DNA from: Saccoglossus kowalevskii | Taxonomy: Eukaryota > Hemichordata > Enteropneusta > Harrimaniidae | Assembly: GCF_000003605.2 (NCBI RefSeq) | Contig: NW_003108585.1 | Span: 315,008-359,576 of the forward strand | Reading direction: 5' to 3' | Length of the DNA: 44,569 nucleotides | Shown here: positions 36,701-44,569 of the stretch, piece after piece | Layout of the letters: each line of letters opens with the position of its first letter | Position numbering within the stretch: the first letter of the stretch is position 1 | Notes under the pieces: model-generated | Told to the model about the DNA's origin: nothing | Seen by the model: the letters and a program-made list of their open reading frames with translations, nothing else | Database searches by the model: none | Translations under genes and position numbers: made by a program

Positions 36701-38928
36701 TTTGTAATACATAATATTATTTATGAGAAATGTTTAGTATTATGTGTTTGTACTTCATACCACATATCATGTTATGCTCGTAGTTCAAGGACCTCGATTG
36801 CAACAGCGACGGAGTCGTCTCGTGGTGGGAATTTATGTATGCTGAGGGACTAAAACTGCTGTTTCGAAAAAGATCTCAGGTATTGCTCAATATTCTCTTT
36901 GACACTTAACAGCGTCACCAACGAACAAAGACAATACGACTCTCGTTTATTTGTGAAATTTTGATTTGACGTATGACATGATCGTCAGTTACAAAGGGTT
37001 TTGAATTGAATCTCTTGTTGAGTTCCTAGAAATAAACAGAAATATTTGCATAATTTGTATAATCACCATTTTGTGTCACAGTTGTCATATATTATTATAA
37101 GCAGTGTACATTATGCTTTGACAAAATATACTAGTATTGAGAAATGTTTCTCAAACAGACATCCTTATTCATAATTCTATCGAGTACGGTTGAACCGCGG
37201 ATAATAATATTTTTTATTATTATCTAAGGTTACACTAAAGACTAAAGTGCATATAAAAGATGCATCTCATTTGCATAAGTATTATCTCAATGTTGACACC
37301 ACTCACACAATGATCATCCCATCAAATATGTCATGCTCTTCTCACACCTATACTTTTCATATTGAAAGAGAGAATTGGTAGAGTATTTACAGCCGAGGGA
37401 AATTCAGAGAATGAGACATTACTTTCGTCAATACGATAACGGAAATAGGGGAATAATCACGAAGAAGAATGCCAGACAAGCGTTCCATAGGTGGTGTCAG
37501 GATTTAGGGTAAGATCAGCATTGAGTACGAAGTGCGCGAGTTCTCGCTCACTGGGTAGATCACGCGGAGTTTTCGCTTACTGGGTAGATCACGCAGAGTT
37601 CTCGCTCAATGAGTGGATAATGCGGAGTTCTCGCTCACTGGGTGAATCACGCGGAGTTCTCGTTCACTGGGTGGATCACGCGGATTCTCGTTCACTGGGT
37701 ATATCATGTGGAGTTCTCCTTCAGTGAGTGAAAATTATCGAGATAACGGCTAAAATGGAGATATGGGCCAAGTACTCGATTGATGATATACTAAAAAGTC
37801 TAATGTGCATTTACCTATATATAACTAGTACATACAAATAAATAACACAGCACAAACAATATTTTTTCCCCGATAAATCATATACTATAAAGTTGTTATC
37901 AAGATAACATACTAGTATTTCAAATTTAATGTTCAACTCATACTCAAAACTTCCTCTTCAAAGTTTGTTTTATGCCGTTTTTTGTGACAATTAAGTAATT
38001 CGTAATTACATGGGAATATATGTAGCTATCGATTGATATTAACGAGTCGAAAAATATTTACACTTTTTTTTTTTACAGACTCTCTCTTCCACCTTCAAAA
38101 TCATGCACCATAATGGCAGATTCAACTGACCCAAATGCAAATAGGTATAACAATTTACTTGGATTATTCTTTGAATTTGAAGGACAGCAAAGTCAAGTGC
38201 ACGTGACGAGGCAGTCATAACACAGGGGGAATGATATTACATGTGAAGATATTATCGTTTCAAGTGAACAGTGCGAGTAGAGTTGTGGTCCTAATTTATC
38301 TGTTCTTTCCTACGAGAAATGAAATCAACTGCGATTTCCTTTCAATTATTCCCAATTTCGATATTTTATTACATAAATACGAAAAATCTTTATTTATTTA
38401 TTTGACAAAGATGCATGCAAATATTACAATATTGAAGCAGTTTGAGAAAAATTCAATTTTTGCACACTACTGAGCACATTTTATATGATGACAAACTATT
38501 ATCGTCCTGGAAACATTTTTTTAAATGATTTCCAATAATCCCTTTCACCCTGTGTTACAAAGCAAAAGTTTGAGATAATATTCGCACTATAGAAACCAGT
38601 GTAAACATGATAATTTTGACCAATTTTTATTTCATTTCGTATCTCGATAAATCATACAATGACCTTTTTTTGTTTATTTTCACGTGGAAGTAATTTACAG
38701 TAATACTGCATAACATGGTATATTTCTCTTTCCAATAGGTTGATCAGTTGGGAGGTGTTTCTTCGGGACAATGCTCTCAGTGTGATCAGTACACGTCCCA
38801 ACGCAACGGACACCCATTCCTTCTTGGTCACCGAGGACATGATGCACGATGTCCGTATGCAGGCGGGCAAAGAAGTGTGGAATAAAAAAGAATTCAGTTC
38901 ACAACGAATGTCCACGTTCAAGTGGTGA
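30736..38928 (+). CDS. N-myristoylated EF-hand calcium-binding protein, 8 exons, 357 aa
   Basis: Exons: 30736-30968, 33695-33881, 35008-35086, 35828-35934, 36784-36879, 37393-37508, 38079-38144, 38739-38928. All borders are GT-AG and the frame is continuous (1074 nt with TGA). The start MGSGAST fits the N-myristoylation pattern (Gly2, Ser6), so membrane attachment is likely. Residues ~8-140 are Lys/Glu-rich without a known domain. EF-hand 1 has its loop at residues 163-174 (DSNEDSKITLDE), rebuilt across the exon 3/4 junction. EF-hand 2 loop is residues 207-218 (DCNSDGVVSWWE), with its helix across the exon 4/5 junction. A degenerate hand follows at 249-260 (DNGNRGIITKKN; no acidic residue at position 12), and a poor fourth near 285-300. 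Only two hands look able to bind calcium. The family is not recognised beyond EF-hand; it may be a calcium sensor or adaptor. ATTAAA at 38973-38978 is a likely polyadenylation signal. Confidence 0.88.
31049..31560 (-). mobile_element. LINE 3' remnant (C-terminal zinc-knuckle part), antisense in EF-hand intron 1
   Basis: A 141-aa minus-strand frame (31117-31542) reads like the extreme C-terminus of non-LTR retrotransposon polyproteins. It has a segment HKIIMIRFRISSHVLEIEKGR followed by a Cys-x2-Cys...His-x4-Cys cluster (CKQC, then EEHLFMEC). Nothing of the reverse transcriptase core is present, so it is 5'-truncated. It carries AATAAA-rich sequence at its 3' side. A related but different tail lies at ~40910-41757. 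Confidence 0.8.
31570..32332. other. EF-hand intron 1 sequence with a GC-richer block
   Basis: No gene supported. From about 32100 to 32332 base composition is noticeably GC-richer than its surroundings, and both strands have open frames (65-81 aa) without recognisable domains. The block directly abuts the hAT-like element and may be a piece of another transposon. Confidence 0.4.
32333..32687. mobile_element. hAT-like non-autonomous transposon with 8-bp target duplication
   Basis: The left end CAGTGGTGGATCCAG (32333-32347) and the right end (CTGGATCCACCACTG, ending 32687) are perfect inverted repeats of 15 bp. The element is flanked by identical 8-bp sequences TTGCTGGT at 32325-32332 and 32688-32695. 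Ends starting CAG and an 8-bp duplication are typical of the hAT superfamily. G- and C-runs next to the ends (near 32359 and 32665) would pair with each other. An assembly gap of 230 N sits in the middle. The host is intron 1 of the EF-hand gene. Confidence 0.85.
32434..32663. other. Assembly gap (230 N)
   Basis: Unresolved bases within the hAT-like element. Open frames across it (186, 125, 105 and 130 aa) are artefacts. Confidence 0.99.
33526..33552. repeat. 27-bp near-perfect palindrome
   Basis: CCTCAGATTAGTA and TACTAGTCTGAGG pair with one mismatch around a single central base. The flanks (GGCCATC before, GGCCATC after in the same direction) do not extend the stem perfectly. It lies in intron 1 of the EF-hand gene, about 140 bp before exon 2. 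Confidence 0.7.
34560..34684. mobile_element. Hairpin MITE in EF-hand intron 2
   Basis: The arms begin AGGTTATTACGAGGATACC at 34560 and end with its exact reverse complement at 34684. Homology of the arms continues inward through (G)TATGCAC and GACAGTAC for about 45 bp each. The centre holds a second small stem, CGACC...GGTCG, so the whole element can fold into one long hairpin. AT-rich flanks (ATAATA/TATTAT) extend the symmetry by a few bases. No coding capacity. Confidence 0.85.
36181..36414 (+). CDS. Candidate cassette exon of the EF-hand gene (78 codons)
   Basis: TTTAG precedes 36181 and a GTAACG donor follows 36414. The segment is exactly 78 codons, open, and phase 0 at both ends, so it could be included or skipped between exons 4 and 5 without shifting the frame. 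It encodes RMEHYFRDKNKSRGNLVLNE, which resembles RMRHYFRQYDNGNRGIITKK encoded by 37393-37508 of the same gene, so it looks like a degenerate EF-hand unit. When it is skipped, exons 4 and 5 join to make a textbook EF-hand entering helix. The polypyrimidine tract is weak. It may be an alternative exon or a decaying duplicated one. Confidence 0.5.
37531..37729. repeat. 29-bp tandem repeat, about 7 copies
   Basis: Copies of a unit like GAGTTCTCGCTCACTGGGTA followed by GATCACGCG, with substitutions, start about 20 bp after the splice donor of EF-hand exon 6 (37509). The GC-rich, CpG-containing unit differs from the AT-rich intron. The frame read through it (37491-37727) is a by-product. Confidence 0.93.
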
Positions 38929-39009
38929 TCAGCTACACCCGATTGTTATGTATTCACTAACATTATACGTGGATTAAACCAATGACTGTATTACGGATAA
39001 TTGTTTATA

Positions 39010-39049
39010 GTTTAAACCACCGTCCCTCAACACGGGACGGTGTTTAAAC
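39010..39049. repeat. Strong hairpin downstream of the EF-hand gene
   Basis: GTTTAAACCACCGTCCC (39010-39026) pairs with GGGACGGTGTTTAAAC (39034-39049) with a single bulged base and a 7-base loop (TCAACAC). It lies about 30 bp after the likely ATTAAA polyadenylation signal of the EF-hand gene. It could be an RNA structure in a longer 3' UTR, or the core of a small palindromic element. Confidence 0.8.
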
Positions 39050-39448
39050 GTATGTTATTTACGTCTGACACATTTATCGCATTTGCACCACATATTTGCA
39101 TATACTAGTCGCGCTTTTATCGCACTCGCATTGCGCACATATCGCATCGCACATTTCGCATAGACCGAGGATTCGACACCCGCCTACAAATTTATGGCGT
39201 TCTGCAGTTTTCATAATTTTAACCAGCTAAAACATCTATCTAGCGACCACAAATACCTTTTTTTGACCAAGAACAAGATGGCGGCGTATGTTTTGGGTTG
39301 ACATTGGAAATTGACGATTTTATCGACCCTAGTGGGAAATCTTATGTAATTTTGCTTCCAGTTAAGGTATTTAGAATAGTTAGACGTATCGACCTGTTTA
39401 TTTTTAACTGCAAAGCTGAATGCCTCTTAAATCGCCCAATACATTAGT

Positions 39449-39525
39449 GGTGGTGCGAGTTGGTTTGGTGCGAGTTGGCATTGGTGCGAGTTGGTCTGGT
39501 GCGAGTTGGTTTTGGTGCGAGCTGA
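39449..39525. repeat. Short tandem repeat GGTGCGAGTTGGT, 5 copies
   Basis: Five tandem copies of a 15-17 bp unit containing GGTGCGAGTTGG lie upstream of the sulfotransferase start codon. A cluster of related complementary words (CGCACTCGCA, ATCGCA) lies further upstream at about 39113-39165. It may be part of the promoter or 5' UTR of the sulfotransferase gene. Confidence 0.85.
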
Positions 39526-39659
39526 CCTGTGACCGCATCGCACTGGCTATCAAGCCCTATTTGGCCTCAATAAGCTTCAGTAATATTTGTTTATATGCAC
39601 ACTGCAGCTGGTGCAGATAGTACGAGCAGATATAGGACATACCACTTCAGAGCAGAACA

Positions 39660-40844
39660 ATGAGTCTCGGTGCTCGTCTTTTTGCCGTACTATGTGTATT
39701 TTTTCTCACAATATATTGCTGGTTATTAACTCATCACATTCATCTGCAAAGCATTGAAGCTGTTATCCAAAGACGACTGCATGCTCACAAAAGTATATAC
39801 AACAAGACAATGGATACTGTTTCATCTTTTACGCTCCCAACGGATGTTGACACGAACCGTACTTTCTATACCACAAAAACGGAGGCTCTGCCACCAGATG
39901 TTGACACAAACCTTACTGTATACATCAAGGCAAAGTTTGGAAATACATGCTATAAAGAAGAATCATTTTTTCACTGGTGGACAAACTACTATCTGACAGA
40001 TGATTTGTTGGTAGAAAATAAGACAGGATGCAGAAGGTCAATTTCAAATGTTTATGTTGCGGGCACTAAAAAGTGTGCTACGACTTCGCTCAGAGATTTA
40101 TTGGCAATTCACCCATACATAATGTATAGTCATACAACTGAAGGGGAAATTCATTTCTATGATAGACATTTTGATGAAGGTTATGAATGGTATCGGAGGC
40201 AATTTGACTTTTCTAAAGAATGGCAAGTAGTTATGGAACGAACTCCGCTGACATTCTCATTTCCTGAGGATGCTCCCAGAAAAATGGCTGAACTTAATCC
40301 TCAGACAAAGTTGGTGGTGATATTTTGCGATCCTGTGATCAGAGCAATATCAGACTATTTACATGAGAAAGAAACTGAATCATATAAGACGTTTAATCCC
40401 CCGTATTACAGGATCAATGACGAGTCTTTCGAACTATCAGTTTTCAAACCATCCGGCGCCGTTGACATTGACAATGAACTCATCAAGAAAGGAATATACT
40501 CGACACAGGTAAAACGGTGGCTCGAATATTTTCCTAGGACGCAAATCCACGTGCTTGATGGAAACGATTTTAATCAAGATCCTGTATCAGAAATAAATAA
40601 GATTGAAACATTTCTGGGACTGCCACATTTTCTGCGAAGAACACATTTGGATTTCAGCCAACAATTGTTCTGCATTGCTTTTCCCAAGGTTCGGTGCCCA
40701 AACAAAAAGCTGAAGGGCAGACCACATCCTGACATACCAGACAAGGTGCTACACAAGCTCTACGAGTTTTATCAACCGTATGACAGTGAACTTCAACATT
40801 TGTTGAATAGAACGTTTTCATGGATGGGGAAGAGTTCTACATAA
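39660..40844 (+). CDS. Sulfotransferase, heparan sulfate 3-O-sulfotransferase-like, single exon
   Basis: 394-aa Golgi type II membrane enzyme predicted to move sulfate from PAPS to a glycosaminoglycan. Residues ~7-24 form the membrane anchor, and ~30-125 the stem. The sulfotransferase domain follows. Its 5'-phosphosulfate-binding loop is GTKKCATTSL (135-144; Lys138 kept). EGEIHFYD (161-168) holds the catalytic-type Glu163, with His165 and Asp168. ERTP (193-196) follows. The 3'-phosphate motif is CDPVIRAISDY (223-233), with Ser231. KGIYSTQVKRWLEYFP (277-292) is typical. The Cys pair 338/346 matches the family disulfide, and KGRPHPD (352-358) and the RTFSW end (384-388) are typical of HS3ST and NDST domains. 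Odd points: the usual RDP is CDP, and the Lys of KTP is Arg. An 18-residue block of the stem is duplicated (59-76 and 77-94). The start has an adequate context (ACAATGA). The gene is followed by a LINE tail and a decayed relative. Confidence 0.92.
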   Translation: MSLGARLFAVLCVFFLTIYCWLLTHHIHLQSIEAVIQRRLHAHKSIYNKTMDTVSSFTLPTDVDTNRTFYTTKTEALPPDVDTNLTVYIKAKFGNTCYKEESFFHWWTNYYLTDDLLVENKTGCRRSISNVYVAGTKKCATTSLRDLLAIHPYIMYSHTTEGEIHFYDRHFDEGYEWYRRQFDFSKEWQVVMERTPLTFSFPEDAPRKMAELNPQTKLVVIFCDPVIRAISDYLHEKETESYKTFNPPYYRINDESFELSVFKPSGAVDIDNELIKKGIYSTQVKRWLEYFPRTQIHVLDGNDFNQDPVSEINKIETFLGLPHFLRRTHLDFSQQLFCIAFPKVRCPNKKLKGRPHPDIPDKVLHKLYEFYQPYDSELQHLLNRTFSWMGKSST

Positions 40845-40909
40845 CTGGAAATGTAAATACTATACATTGTAAGATAGAAAGTTGAACTGGTAGATTTGTA
40901 CACATATAT

Positions 40910-41757
40910 TCTCTGACAAAATATTACCAGAAAAACTTCATATAAAGTTTTGTAAGAGAGTTTTGGGAGTACACAGGAAGGCATCGAATATTGCTTGTAG
41001 AGGTGAACTAGGTCGTTTCCCACTTGTGATTGATGTTTGTACTACTGTTATAAAATGTTATCAAAGGTTGTCATGTAAGAAAACAAACAACATAATTATC
41101 GAAGCTGCTTTTAAAGAAAGTAGTGGGTTTAAATACGATCCCTGGTATAAATTTGTCCAAAAACTTCTACAAATTACAAATATGACAAACACGGATACTA
41201 ATCAGGCAAATTTTTGCAATCTCTTTAAAAAAAGTTAAACCAAATTTACTCAACAAATGTGGAAAGTCAGTTGAACAAAACTGGTCATAATAAACTAATT
41301 ATATATTTGAAAAATACTTGGATGACATAAAAAACAAAAAAAACACAAAGTAGCATTAACTAAATTTCGTATTTCAGCCCACTTCTTGCCAATTGAAATA
41401 GGCCGTCACAGGGGAATAAATAAAATTGACAGGGTATGTAACAAATGTGACTCTAATGATGTGGGTGATGAAAAACATTACTTTTTTCATTGTGACAGTT
41501 TTTCAGAACACAGAAAAAAATTCCTCTATACATTGTTCAAATACTCATCTGACTATCAAACCTTACCAAATGGAGAATTGTTTAATGTTTTCTCTAGTGT
41601 AGACAAATATATTTGTAGTATTTTAGCTAATTTTGTTTTTCAGATTTTAAAATTATTTTAGATTAGTTGTGATACCGTATGTTTCTTATGTTGGACTTTA
41701 CTCAAGCATTGTTTTTGTGTACGTTCCAAATAAAATATCCTATCCTATCCCTAGTAC
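40910..41757 (+). mobile_element. LINE 3' tail, 5'-truncated and decayed
   Basis: The first part (about 40930-41238) reads KFCKRVLGVHRKASNIACRG followed by ELGRFPLVIDV. This is the conserved segment just before the C-terminal knuckle in many invertebrate non-LTR elements. After a break, 41360-41661 encodes FRISAHFLPIEIGRHRG and a Cys-x2-Cys...His-x4-Cys cluster (CNKC, then EKHYFFHC), ending in TAG. The 3' end has AAATAAAA and then a short tandem TATCC tail (41740-41755), a typical LINE 3' repeat. No reverse transcriptase core remains. It lies directly behind the sulfotransferase gene, between it and the decayed sulfotransferase copy. Confidence 0.88.
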
Positions 41758-41954
41758 CAATTTTAACCTTGTCTTCCTGGGATGTTGATGGTATATATGC
41801 TCGTTTGTGTAACTGAAATATAAAACTGATAACTATTATACACACTACTGCAAGTTTTCCTCACGTGATATAAAATTACACTATGGTAGAACAAAAATGA
41901 GAATCCTGCCATCCGATCATGCAATTATGATGGTCTGTATTTAGTTTATATTTA

Positions 41955-42375
41955 TTTGTTGACATCCCTACTCAGTGACCTTATCTGATGATTCACTGTG
42001 ATCATGTCATTTTCAGACTTTTTACATGTAACTACAAATGTAATCATATACAAACCCGCTTTATTGCCAGATTAATGAACAATCTTTGGAATATTATGTG
42101 TCAAAGCATCATGTGCAATTAACATTGACAATGAATTAAGCAATAAACAAAAATATTAAAAAAATGTCAAAAATACAACAGATTGAACTTTCTGCTTAAA
42201 TTATCTGACACCAGTAACATTGTTCTACATTGCTTTTTCAAAAAATCAATACCCAAATGAGAAGAGGCATCTTACAATATGGGGTTCTCACCAATTGTAC
42301 AAGTTTTATCATCCGTATGACATTGAATTTCAGGATGTCTTGGATAGTAACTTTTCTGGACTGGAAAGAAATCTA
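41955..42375 (+). pseudogene. Decayed partial sulfotransferase copy
   Basis: Nucleotide and frame-broken protein similarity to the 3' half of the intact gene (about 40295-40825). Matching landmarks are TCAGACT-TTTACATG, AATCATATA, ACATTGACAATGAA, TTGTTCTACATTGC, and the peptide segments IAFSKNQYPNEK and YKFYHPYDIEFQ (parent IAFPKVRCPNKK, YEFYQPYDSELQ). It has deletions, stops and frameshifts and lacks the whole 5' half, including the nucleotide-binding loop. It probably arose from tandem duplication. Confidence 0.85.
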
Positions 42376-42379
42376 TCTA

Positions 42380-43473
42380 TTTCAAGACTTCCAGCTTTAT
42401 GTGCACATATATTACTGCATACTGCCGGTTACACTGGACTATGATTTATCATGACCTGAAAACACTTCTTGTAGCATACATCAGTGAGTTTGGTTGATTA
42501 AACAATGGAAGTCTCTATATGCATGTGCACTGGTTGTTTTGGTTAATATACGGTAATAACAAACACGTGCATAATTGTGTTTTCATCTTATGAATATTGC
42601 TGATAGTTCTGCAAATGCAACATTTTTAGTTTACGAAAAATCAAAGCCTGGTCTACAGACAGTAAAGAGCATCAAATGAAAATATTAAAAAACATATTTT
42701 GTCCAAATTGTATTATTAAATCAGCTTTCAAATCTGATAACTGGTTCTTGAGATATAAGTGGAATATGATCTGTGTATGGACAGAAACATACAATTATAC
42801 AAAGAAACAAATATCCTATTGTAATCTTGTATCAAAGTTTATTTCAATTTCACCATTTGTTACAAACACTTCAAGAATCTTTAACCATGCCAGGGCTATG
42901 GGCCATATAATTCATATGAATATAATCAAAACATGCAGAACCCATTCAACAAATAAACAACAACTCCAGAAAAATGAAAGGCAGTATTAAGTCGAACAAT
43001 AATATCAAGACTCGCTTGTGTTTGAATTTATAAATATTAGTGTTTATCTTGTAATTAATTCCTCAAGATAATTAGGATCTTTATGGAGAGTGGCCGACAT
43101 AACTAAAAATATTCATCCTTGACAGTGTTAAGTCATTCAGACAATGTAGATTGAAGTTATAAATAGAATTGCTCAGATCACATATCCTCAAAACAGCCGT
43201 GGCTGTTGTATCACACTATACTGAATTGAGGGGCAGAATAAACTTGAGACATCCACCATGTCGTCTTTAATTTCTCATTTTAAGACTCATAATTTGATGA
43301 TGAGCAAACTATATTTACTGAATTAATTAGTTTTCAGACATTCCAAAATAGTTACTATTGGTAACAAAATAGTACCGTATCACTTTGCTATCAGTAGAGT
43401 TTTTTGTGAGGGTTATGTCACCAATGGTTTTATGGTTGGCTTCAAAATTCCATATTTGTTACGTACACTACTC
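42380..43473. other. Non-coding stretch with one unrecognised open frame
   Basis: The only longer frame is 104 aa at 42676-42990 (plus). Its composition is AT-driven and it has no recognisable domain, so I do not call it a gene. ATTAAA in minus-strand sense near 43265-43270 may be the polyadenylation signal of the exon at 43474-43654. Confidence 0.45.
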
Positions 43474-43654
43474 TCATGTAGGAGTTGGAGGTTCGCTACT
43501 CTGACCTTTGACCCCACAAATAAAGGAATACATTCCTGGTTTGAGCTTCTCAGCTCTCGCCAAGATAATCCTCCAGTCAGTGTTATCAGCCAAAGATAGA
43601 TCATGTCGAGCTCTTTTAATCATTGATGATTTCACGCCGCATTTTCCTCTATTT
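43474..43654 (-). CDS. Likely terminal exon of an unrecognised minus-strand gene
   Basis: In transcript sense a good acceptor (ATCTTTTATTTCAG) precedes one base that completes a split codon, then 59 sense codons and TGA. The peptide starts NRGKCGVKSSMIKRARHDLS, contains DNTDWRIILARAEKLKPGMY and ends SSEPPTPT. The other two frames stop early. Codon use looks coding, unlike the surrounding AT-rich DNA. The rest of the gene would lie to the right, beyond the window. I do not recognise the family. The different 63-aa frame over the same DNA is a shadow. Confidence 0.6.
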
Positions 43655-44363
43655 CTGAAATAAAAGATAATTATTTAATTGGCTTTGTTGCCAGTCCATA
43701 CTACAAGCAATTGGTTATTTTAAAATAAAGCAATTGGGGTAGTCATTTTTCAAAAAGTTGAAAATACCAAAAATGAGACTAAAATTAGAGATTTGAAGAT
43801 ATCTTTACGAAATACAAAATCTGAGAAAGGTCCACCCATATATATTAAGTACCAAAGCAAGCAGACATGCCGTTTTTGAAAAAAAATGTAAAGCTGACGA
43901 TGATAGTTAATCAGTAATATGAACAGCTCTGTTCAAAAGCAAATGATTGCCAGTCACCTATTTTTGTTCGAATCTGTTGAAAAAATATATGATGTGCACA
44001 AATAACCCAAATAATGAGTATAAAACTTATGTGCAAACTTTCAACTGAATCAGGTGATAAATTAGTGATGAATCAGCCTTACATGAATAAAAACAAAATG
44101 ACCACCAAATAGCCATTTTTGTTCCATTCTCAAAAAAAAATATGATGTGTACCTGAAATCTTTAGTTTATTTATCTCTTAGAAATGCAAATTATATCTCT
44201 TAGAAATGCAAATTCACAAATTTGATCAAATGGTACTTGTGTTAACATTTTCACCACCAGTTCCCTCTTTTCATCACAAATTCACAAAACAGTCCAGTTT
44301 ATAGTCTGCACTTTCCTTCTGAATTTTGAGACTTTTTGTCAAATGGCTCCAAAATTATAAGAA
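43655..44363. other. Probable intron of the minus-strand gene, with degenerate repeat units
   Basis: Around 43920-44160 two loosely similar blocks of ~165 bp contain ATTTTTGTTC and AAATATGATGTG, resembling the units of the repeat that begins at 44364. A 20-bp direct repeat with two octamers lies at 44173-44214. No exon supported. Confidence 0.5.
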
Positions 44364-44569
44364 AACAAGTCATTGTCAATGACACGTCCCCGTTCCGTTC
44401 ATATTTGAGTGACATATACATTCAAAGCAGATCATGACCGAAATGCACCTGCATATGTACAACACATTGTGCTAAATCTGAACAAAATCCATCCATGCAT
44501 GACTGAGATCCGGTTCTGGAATTGTGAAAATACGTGATTTTGATGCATTTTCGGCCTTAAAATGGCCAT
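44364..44569. repeat. Dispersed repeat, second copy, cut by the window end
   Basis: Nearly identical to 6065-6270, with only a handful of substitutions over 206 bp and the same 5' boundary at AACAAGTCATTGTCAATGAC. The copy continues beyond the window. Confidence 0.95.

Noticed and set aside
36466-36853. 82- and 70-aa plus-strand frames
   Set aside because: They lie in the intron or overlap exon 5 in a different frame; the EF-hand frame is clearly the coding one.
42676-42990. 104-aa plus-strand frame as a gene
   Set aside because: No recognisable domain, AT-driven composition, no promoter or splice context.

Overview
The window is AT-rich animal nuclear DNA: genes split into many short exons with GT-AG introns, long non-coding stretches, minisatellites, inverted-repeat DNA elements and LINE tails. 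An invertebrate is most likely, such as a cephalochordate, hemichordate or lophotrochozoan. That rests on gene structure and repeat content, and I cannot fix the species. Two runs of N (17383-18355 and 32434-32663) are assembly gaps. Long ORFs that cross them are artefacts.

Layout. 1-14371: mostly non-coding, with an inverted-repeat element (4064-4462), a tandem/dispersed repeat (6065-6800), a 17-bp minisatellite (9186-9818) and two weak exon-like segments. 14372-30185, minus strand: 18 exons of IFT74, the coiled-coil intraflagellar-transport protein, reconstructed in continuous frame from the start codon to about residue 509. The last ~80 residues were not found. 30190-30735: a compact intergenic region that looks like a divergent promoter. 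30736-38928, plus strand: an eight-exon gene for a predicted N-myristoylated EF-hand protein of 357 residues, with a possible ninth cassette exon. 39660-40844, plus strand: a single-exon type II membrane sulfotransferase of the heparan sulfate 3-O-sulfotransferase type. It is followed by a LINE 3' tail (~40910-41757) and a decayed partial sulfotransferase copy (~41955-42375). 43474-43654, minus strand: a likely terminal coding exon of an unrecognised gene that continues beyond the window.

IFT74 (ciliary transport) and the EF-hand gene are head to head about 0.5 kb apart. They may share control elements: NRF1-like and ZNF143-like motifs lie near the IFT74 side, and a perfect CRE plus TATA box lie on the EF-hand side. 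This hints at, but does not prove, a ciliary or calcium-signalling link.

The most unusual observations are: (1) a 56-bp minisatellite that has copied the end of IFT74 exon 9 with its 5' splice site, giving eight consecutive near-identical donors; (2) an IFT74 start codon split by intron 1 (AT|G); (3) a phase-0 candidate cassette exon that would interrupt an EF-hand and itself resembles another EF-hand of the same protein; (4) a hAT-like element with perfect 8-bp target duplications around one gap, and a TTAA-flanked element around the other; (5) a sulfotransferase with Cys in place of the usual Arg of the 3'-phosphate-binding motif, next to its own degraded copy.
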